From Siphonodentalium dalli (lineage: Eukaryota; Mollusca; Scaphopoda; Gadilida; Siphonodentaliidae): a DNA stretch of 64,000 nucleotides. The translations under genes were made by a program, and so were the position numbers. Positions within the stretch are counted from its first letter, which is position 1. Every line of letters starts with the position of its first letter. Of this stretch, positions 58,703 to 64,000 are shown piece by piece. The notes under the pieces were generated by a model. It was not told the DNA's origin, did not search any database, and saw nothing but the letters and a program-made list of their open reading frames with translations. The stretch spans positions 67,151,127 to 67,215,126 of the forward strand of contig CP136061.1 of NCBI GenBank assembly GCA_032622095.1. The letters run 5' to 3'.

Positions 58703-59182
58703 AGGTACTCAACCCGTAAAGAGGGTCCCCATCTCAACAGATTCCAACAACAACAATCCGATCAGAGGGTCCTATATTACTATTTCTTTGGCTTTGGGGG
58801 TAAAAAATATTTGATTCGAGTCGAGGAACCCATCAAACAAAGCTCAGAGTTATTAGATATTGATTTTTGAAAATTCTTATGTTCTCGAGATGAGTACCAA
58901 TAACTGCCGTCAATTTGGTAACATGCTCGAGATTTTACGCCAAAATTATATTCAAACAGACAAGGATGGATAACTCTATGATCAAGTGGGTAATAACAAC
59001 GAATTTTTTACTGTCTTCTGGGCCAGAAACAATTCCCGATAATGAAAAATAATAGATTTCTAAAATCGATATCTAACAAATCTGAGCTTTGATGGGTGAC
59101 TTCCTCGACTCGAATCAAATATTTTTGACCCCCGAAGCCATTGAAATAGTAATTGAGAGGAGTTTTATCGGGTTGAGTACCT
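58703..59182. mobile_element. TTAA-flanked MITE, family AGGTACTCAATCC, copy 2
   Basis: Same family: ends AGGTACTCAACCCG and CGGGTTGAGTACCT with TTAA on both sides (58699-58702, 59183-59186). Compared with unit 1, the left flank matches the TTAA at 52034-52037 and the right flank the TTAA at 52112-52115. The 78 bases between those two TTAA words are absent here. Confidence 0.85.
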
Positions 59183-59884
59183 TTAACACAGTTATTGAAG
59201 AACGGCTAAAAATTTGTTTTGAAATTTGGATAAAAATATGAGAAAGGGGGTGGGTCCCTAACATTTGGAGGAAAACATTTGCACAAATGGGTGGTGGGTC
59301 CCTCGGGGTCGGAATTTTTTTTTTGGGCCCTATATGTGCAATTGTTTTCCAGACCCCCCCCCCACTGCCTACGAGCGTAAAACGTTTTTGGGCATTGTGG
59401 AGAGAAGAATCAAAATATTAAAGAACAAAGAAACCGGTACCATTCACCAGCGCCGGAAAAATGATGCATGGAAAAAAAATTCTTTGGAAATGGCAAGGAA
59501 ATATCCAAACAGAACCAAAACACAAACAAAATTCTTCTGAGACGTTATCTTCTCGGCTCTTCATTTTAACACTGTGCTAATTAAAAAACCTCATTAATAT
59601 CATTGAAACTCATTCTGCAGATGTATAAACGCCAGCATGAGTCTCCACACAATTATTCCAAAAAATTATACCGCTATACATGCCGATTGTGGCCGGTGAG
59701 TGTTCATGAATTAGTCGTAAGACGGCGTCAATTGACAAGTGACAAATCTGATAGATTGGATCAATCACACAATCGACAGCGTGTGTCGTTTGCGCTAAAG
59801 CAAAGATACATTTGCGTTCAGCCGCTACCAAATAAACTACCTGGTTTATAAAATAGTCTAGCTTGGTGAATAGCACCCCTGGGG

Positions 59885-60129
59885 TTCGTGGAAAACGGAT
59901 ATATTCTGTACCAACCCCAACCTGTCACATCATGTATGCATATATAAATACATGTACAAAATTTATGGAGGCATGGACTCAGTATTCCTAGTAAGTGTTC
60001 ATTGCTTCAGTGAGTGTGAAGAAATTCTCTTTTCATATCGAAATGGCCATGTATAGATCGGAATGGCATATTGAGATGTCCTCAGCTCAGAACCGAGTCA
60101 AGCTTGAAAAATCGGTCCCGATTTATTAA
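59885..60129. other. Unique DNA right of the array
   Basis: No repeat or exon of the receptor family was recognised. Confidence 0.35.
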
Positions 60130-60228
60130 GGGCCCTTTGCACGCTGTTCATCCTGTAACAAGGACTCGGTGCGTAACGGCGGACGCGACTTCCGTGTGAT
60201 TAAATGTCTCGGGTTGGTCATAAAAATG
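60130..60228 (+). other. Candidate first exon ending at ATG|GTGAGT
   Basis: A CpG-richer stretch with GGGCCCTTTGCACGCTG and GGACGCGACTTCCG ends in AAAAATG directly before a strong donor GTGAGT (60229). A first exon closing right after the start codon is common in housekeeping and ribosomal-protein genes. The coding part cannot be seen, no second exon was recognised in the remaining 3.8 kb, and the transcription start is not defined. It may be chance. Confidence 0.25.
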
Positions 60229-60345
60229 GTGAGTAAATGCCTTTAAAATTATCTACCTATATTTTAGTGTGTGTTGTGTTTTGAGACTATAGTCTTAATC
60301 GGTGGTTGCTACATTTATGTCAACGTGTCCACATTTAATGTATAT

Positions 60346-60470
60346 ATAGCAGGGGGGGGGGGGGGTCGGAAACAAATTACAGGATACAAGTACCGGGTGG
60401 GTGGGTGTCCCCGAGCCCGGAATGCAGATTATTTTTTATGTCATGCAATTTTTTTCCAAAATCATTTCTA
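60346..60470. repeat. G-tract repeat (GGGTCGGAAA ... GGGTGGGTGTCC)
   Basis: About 15 Gs, then TCGGAAACAAATTACAGG, then GGGTGGGTGGGTGTCC and CGAGCCCGGAA, then TTTTTTTCC. The same order is seen at 60896-60990. Confidence 0.6.
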
Positions 60471-60709
60471 AAACAAATTACAGCTTCAAAATGAATTGAA
60501 ACAATCAGATTCATATAGTAATGCATGCCATAGCCTTATACAAGTCAGGGGGGGGGGCTCTATATTTTAATTTTTTGTCCACAATTTCTCCCTTTAACAG
60601 TTGAATCCATGGGGTGGGTCTGGTTTTGGTAGAGGAAAAAAAATCCATTCTCATCTTTTCTCATAGTTTATCATGGCTTTTTTAACTTATTATACATAGA
60701 GTATACCTG

Positions 60710-60855
60710 CGTGTTTTGAGTGAATACCGGAAGTATCTCATGAGTGGTCACATTGAGATACTGGAATCATCACGAGTGCTAAAGGCCACGAGTGATTATT
60801 CCAGTATCTCACTGAGACCATGAATGAGGTAATTCTGGTATTCACTCAAAACACG
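60710..60855. mobile_element. 146-bp hairpin MITE
   Basis: CGTGTTTTGAGTGAATACC at the left is mirrored by GGTATTCACTCAAAACACG at the right, and the inner part (GAGATACTGGAAT, CACGAGTG) is also mirrored. The whole is one long imperfect stem with almost no loop. Confidence 0.8.
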
Positions 60856-60895
60856 AAGGTTTTCTTTTTATTATATGCGCTATTTACTAAAATAG

Positions 60896-60990
60896 ACAGG
60901 GGGGGGGTCGGAAAAATATCCAGGCACGTATGATGGGGTGGGTGGGTGTCTCTCGGGTCCAAAAAGCAGTTTTTTCCATATGCCAAAAAA
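60896..60990. repeat. G-tract repeat, second local copy
   Basis: GGGGGGGGTCGGAAAAATAT, CAGGCACGTATGA, GGGTGGGTGGGTGTC, then TTTTTTCC; same family as 60346-60470 and the reversed copy at 62222-62408. Confidence 0.6.
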
Positions 60991-61730
60991 AATTTCCATT
61001 CCTGCTATTGAGTCTTATTTTGATGTGTTTTGAACAGAAACAGGTCATATATAGTTAATAGTAATACTATACTATATATAGAGGTTATCAGATGTTGGAT
61101 CAGTTGCACAATGGCCAACAATAACCCAAATTCAACTTGATAGAACTGGAAACTGCGCTATTGGAAAAATAAAATTTAATCAGGATTCCATCTACTGATA
61201 CAACAAAATAAGAATAACTATGCAGAACTCAGCTGAAAATAAGCAATAAAATGAAAGCACACTTGACCATATGTGACATGGAAATAAAGATATAATAAAT
61301 AATGGAATAAAATAGACTTTTGACAACGTAAAACATAAAATCTTAACAAATAAATTGAAGGCCAGCCGGGCCAGCTTGAACAATTTCAAATTGTTTTCCA
61401 AGTTAATGTGGATCAGCTTGTAATGTTGATCACAGTAACAAAGATTTTATCGTCACTGCATGATAGCGTGAGCAAAAAAGAAGTGAGATTGGGCTATCCA
61501 TCCATATTATTACCAATTATTACGAAGCCTATTACTTCAGGCAGTGGCTACCAGCCTGCCATTACACGCTATAACATGTTTCCTCAGTTCTGGTTTCTGA
61601 GATGCCCCAAGAAGAGTCACGCGGGTATATCATGGTTGTGTTTGGTATTAGCATTATTCTTCAAACTGGGATAAACTGGGATGAACAGTTGTATTTCCAC
61701 ATGTTTTGATAAACAATTTGGTTCCAGCAA
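60991..61730. other. No gene recognised
   Basis: AT-rich DNA. The 88-codon frame at 61408-61674 has no known motif; a retrogene or chance frame cannot be told apart. Confidence 0.3.
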
Positions 61731-61732
61731 TA

Positions 61733-61898
61733 CAGTAATGCCCTAATTAAACGACTCCATAACCACAGCAGAATAATGGGTAATTTTTCAGGGGAGAGCT
61801 TTCCGATGAATGACAACAAGCCATATTTCCAACTAAATCCTGACAAATTACCCATTATTTTGCTGTGGTTATGGAGTCAATTAATTAGGGCATTACTG
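61733..61898. mobile_element. 166-bp MITE with TA target duplication
   Basis: The ends CAGTAATGCCCTAATTAA and TTAATTAGGGCATTACTG form a stem that continues for about 60 bases (CTCCATAACCACAGCA, AATAATGGGTAATTT) around a loop of about 50. TA lies at both borders (61731-61732 and 61899-61900), consistent with a Tc1/mariner-type MITE. Confidence 0.85.
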
Positions 61899-61900
61899 TA

Positions 61901-62221
61901 TATCACATAGCAAATATCAATATATCAAATAATCTGAAATTTGTTGTACCGGTACCATGTATTCTGTAGAATACTCAAATGTGATTATGTGACTAGATCA
62001 TGTGACTATATATGATGAAAATGAATGTTAATAAAAACTTTGGCACTCTGCCTATATATCCCTAGAAATGTGATTATGTTGACACATTTCTTGATTAATG
62101 ACACTTATATGATAAATTCAAATAGTATCGTTATCTCATTATGCACTGTTCTATTCAAATATCGCGCAATAAATTATGATAATGCAGAATAATCAGCTAT
62201 TTGGTTGCTCAATTGATAATT
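61901..62221. other. No feature recognised
   Basis: AT-rich spacer DNA. Confidence 0.35.
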
Positions 62222-62408
62222 TAGGGGGGTGGGTGTCCAAAACTGACCGGAAAAAAATTCCTGAAACGGAAAAAAAAAGGGTGGGTGTCCAAAATTGCCT
62301 GGAAAAAAAGGCCGGAAACGGAAGAAATTGGGTGGGTGGGTCCCCCGAGGCCGGAAAAAATTTAAATGATCATACGTGCCTGGAATTTTTTTCCGACCCC
62401 CCCCCCTG
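62222..62408. repeat. G/C-tract repeat with tandem GGGTGGGTGTCC blocks
   Basis: GGGTGGGTGTCCAAAA...CCGGAAAAAAA occurs twice, followed by GGGTGGGTGGGTCCCC-GAGGCCGGAAAAA and closing with TTTTTTTCCGACCCCCCCCCC. It is the reverse orientation of the 60896 type. Frames on both strands are low-complexity. Confidence 0.65.
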
Positions 62409-63185
62409 AAATAGATGGAATTAATCCAAAATCGAACTGATTCCGATTCACATCGGCAATACAATTTCTGCACAACAAACAGAGAGACCTCGTGGTTCAA
62501 TAAAATACTGTCGCTAACTCAGAATGCACATGCTTCAAATGTGCGTAATATATCAGATAATTTATTTCAAATATATCAACTTACTTGCTTGTGTACTATT
62601 AGCAATGTGGCATTACATTTTTGTCACTTATTGACACAAAATCGTTATTTGAACAGTGATTGGAGCATTAAAAGGCTCCATATTAAATCTCAGAGCATCT
62701 AATTTTCAGGGGGAGGCCTGACCCCCTCCCGTACTCTCCCCCTCAGTCCTTCGAGATATGCCTTCGGAATCTCCTGCTGGGATACTACTCGCCTCGACAT
62801 TTTGTAGGAGAGTTACTCGCCTAGAATGATTTTAAGGGGTACTCCTCATTGCTCACCAGTGATTTCCCACACGGAGAGGACTGGAACATATTTAATCAAA
62901 TTGATGGTGTTTTTACTTTACACATGCACATATTTTAATCTATTGCTAATAAGGGGCACAACTATCTTGTTAAAGTGGGTATTTTACCTTTATAACCATA
63001 AATATTTGGGTTTTTAAAGGTTTTGTCACTGGTTTTGTTGGCATATTTTTCAGCCATGTGCTTTGTTTCTTTATTTTTTGTGGGTGTACTTGATCAGCGT
63101 TCTCTCAGTTCTGGTGCAGACACAATGAGAGACCCTTACCCTGCCAACAACACATTATTTAGTGGAATTTAAAAGATTTTCATCA
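62409..63185. other. No gene recognised
   Basis: Contains a short CT/GA-rich patch at 62708-62760 but no supported gene. The 95-codon frame at 62415 has no motif. Confidence 0.3.
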
Positions 63186-63355
63186 ATTTTGGGGGTGGGT
63201 GTCCCAGACCTGGGTGGAAAAAAACTTACGTTCCCGGGTGGGTGTCCCAGACTTGGGTGGAAAAAACTTACGCTCCCGGGGTGGTGGGTCCACAAAACTG
63301 AAAAACACAAAATTTCCACCTTGTATCCGTAATTTTTTCCCTGAGCCCCCCCTGT
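63186..63355. repeat. G/C-tract repeat, variant with GGGTGGGTGTCCCAGAC
   Basis: GGGTGGGTGTCCCAGAC.TGGGTGGAAAAA..CTTACG occurs twice in tandem (unit about 53 bases), then GGGTCCACAAAACTGAAAAA and TTTTTTCCCTGAGCCCCCC. Confidence 0.65.
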
Positions 63356-63448
63356 ATATAGGGCAAAGTTATGGAAGAATAGTGTAATTGCATGTAAATT
63401 GATCCAATAGGTATTGTTATTATCGGCAAATCTGAAAAATCGTGACAT

Positions 63449-63608
63449 TAAGGTACCGACGGGATCCGGTTCATTGAAACATCAGCAATACAACCACCGC
63501 CAAGCAGCCAGTAAAGTCCAGTTTCCATCAATCGAATATTTTGCATTAGCAAGAAGTAACGATGACGCGTCAAGTAACGTTGGACGCGCTTCAGAAATCA
63601 ACATTTAA
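63449..63608 (+). other. Unassigned open stretch
   Basis: About 50 codons open after an AAG|GTACCG context, with balanced composition and several CpGs, read as SLKHQQYNHRQAASKVQF and onward to a stop near 63606. I do not recognise a family. It could be the end of an exon or chance. It stands out only because the neighbouring DNA is AT-rich or repeat. Confidence 0.2.
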
Positions 63609-63851
63609 TATAACCACGGACGCGAATATTCCGACAAACAATTTATTTAGAAAGATGATGTTCTGATTGTATAATAATCACATGTTTGTGTTTTACCTTT
63701 ATTTGTCGCATTGTTAACCTTCGGTTTCATTGCAAATTTTAAAGTGACGAAACGTTGTCAGAAGACTTGGTGCTTCCTCTTGCCATTACTGTTTTTTTTA
63801 AACAACTGAGAGTGTACATGACTGTAACACGATCTAGCGATTGGCACGTGG

Positions 63852-64000
63852 TTCGGGGGGGGGGGGGGGTCGGAAAAAAATTTCAGGCACGTATGGCATT
63901 TTTTCCCTTTCGATCATTTTTTGTACCCACCCACCCCCACCGCCAATTTTGTTTCCGTTTTCGGCAGTTTTTTCCGACCATTTTTTGACACCCACCCCCC
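63852..64000. repeat. G-tract repeat, cut by window end
   Basis: GGGGGGGGGGGTCGGAAAAAAATTTCAGGCACGTATGG at the left, then CCCACCCACCCCC and TTTTTTCCGACCATTTTTTGACACCCACCCCCC. Left and right parts mirror each other in part, so the family may be a small TIR element with G-tract ends. Confidence 0.6.

Larger units (their letters stand above)
50171..59882. repeat. Array of three alternating inverted units
   Basis: Each unit runs from end A (GGTTTATAATATAGTCCAGG) to end B (GGTGAATAGCACCCC). The order is A-B (50171-52817), B-A inverted (52819-56207), A-B (56215-59882). The B/B junction is a continuous palindrome centred at 52818; the A/A junction has a 7-base spacer AAGGCTG. Homology extends through the whole units with many substitutions, indels and inserted MITEs. 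A B-end remnant (GGGGTGCTATTCA) sits at 48757, just before the LINE, suggesting a former fourth unit. The element type is unknown; no transposase or RT is encoded. Confidence 0.75.
56215..59882 (+). repeat. Array unit 3 (A to B)
   Basis: Direct-orientation unit with two TTAA MITEs inserted (56909-57383, 58703-59182), G-tracts at about 56459 and C-tracts at 59356. It ends at GAATAGCACCCC, after which unique DNA starts. Confidence 0.7.

Noticed and set aside
48600-64000. Remaining exons of the cys-loop receptor
   Set aside because: I searched by eye for the Cys-loop (C-x13-C with FPFD) and transmembrane blocks on the + strand and found none that I can support.

Overview
This window looks like intronic and intergenic DNA of an invertebrate animal genome, AT-rich and dense in repeats. 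Evidence for a eukaryote: spliced exons with canonical AG/GT borders, a Ngaro/DIRS-type tyrosine-recombinase retrotransposon, non-LTR retrotransposon relics, a tRNA-derived SINE head and many terminal-inverted-repeat (TIR) elements. There is no operon structure, and most open frames are short and coincidental. I cannot name the species. A marine invertebrate is a guess from the repeat style and from the nicotinic-receptor-like gene.

The only host gene I can support is split over more than 20 kb on the + strand. Three exons of a cys-loop ligand-gated ion channel (nicotinic acetylcholine receptor-like, extracellular domain) lie at 27994-28139 (146 bp), 43126-43170 (45 bp) and 48478-48587 (110 bp). 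Their phases and splice sites fit. The 45/110-bp pair matches the sizes known for exons 3 and 4 of vertebrate nAChR genes. A possible signal-peptide exon is at 26927-27032. Exons for the rest of the receptor were not found.

Layout. 1-6.4 kb: SINE head, three degenerate LINE pieces, a degenerate ACTACC/GGTAGT array and a (TA)n tract. 6.4-8.9 kb: a 2.45-kb foldback element with an apparent 6-bp target duplication; a relative is at 42.4 kb. 10.3-11.8 kb: small inverted and direct repeats and a LINE relic. 12.8-16.1 kb: nested palindromic array of GCTTAAGC motifs with two MITEs inserted at its TTAA cores. 16.2-19.3 kb: two tandem-repeat fields. 19.6-25.6 kb: two large inverted-repeat structures, the second enclosing a roughly 55-bp minisatellite. 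28.7-40.6 kb: a 1.35-kb macro-repeat in direct and inverted orientation, split by a nearly complete Ngaro-type element (29776-36699) that itself carries a 1.77-kb TIR transposon in its coding region. 40.6-48.4 kb: MITEs, hairpins and receptor exon 3. 48.8-50.2 kb: a 5'-truncated LINE. 50.2-59.9 kb: three diverged repeat units in alternating orientation, with TTAA MITEs and an apparently exact 779-bp tandem duplication. 60-64 kb: poly-G/poly-C repeats, two hairpin MITEs and a possible first exon.

How it works together: the receptor introns act as a sink for mobile DNA. Several insertions can be read against empty paralogous sites inside the window, which fixes element ends and target duplications without outside data.
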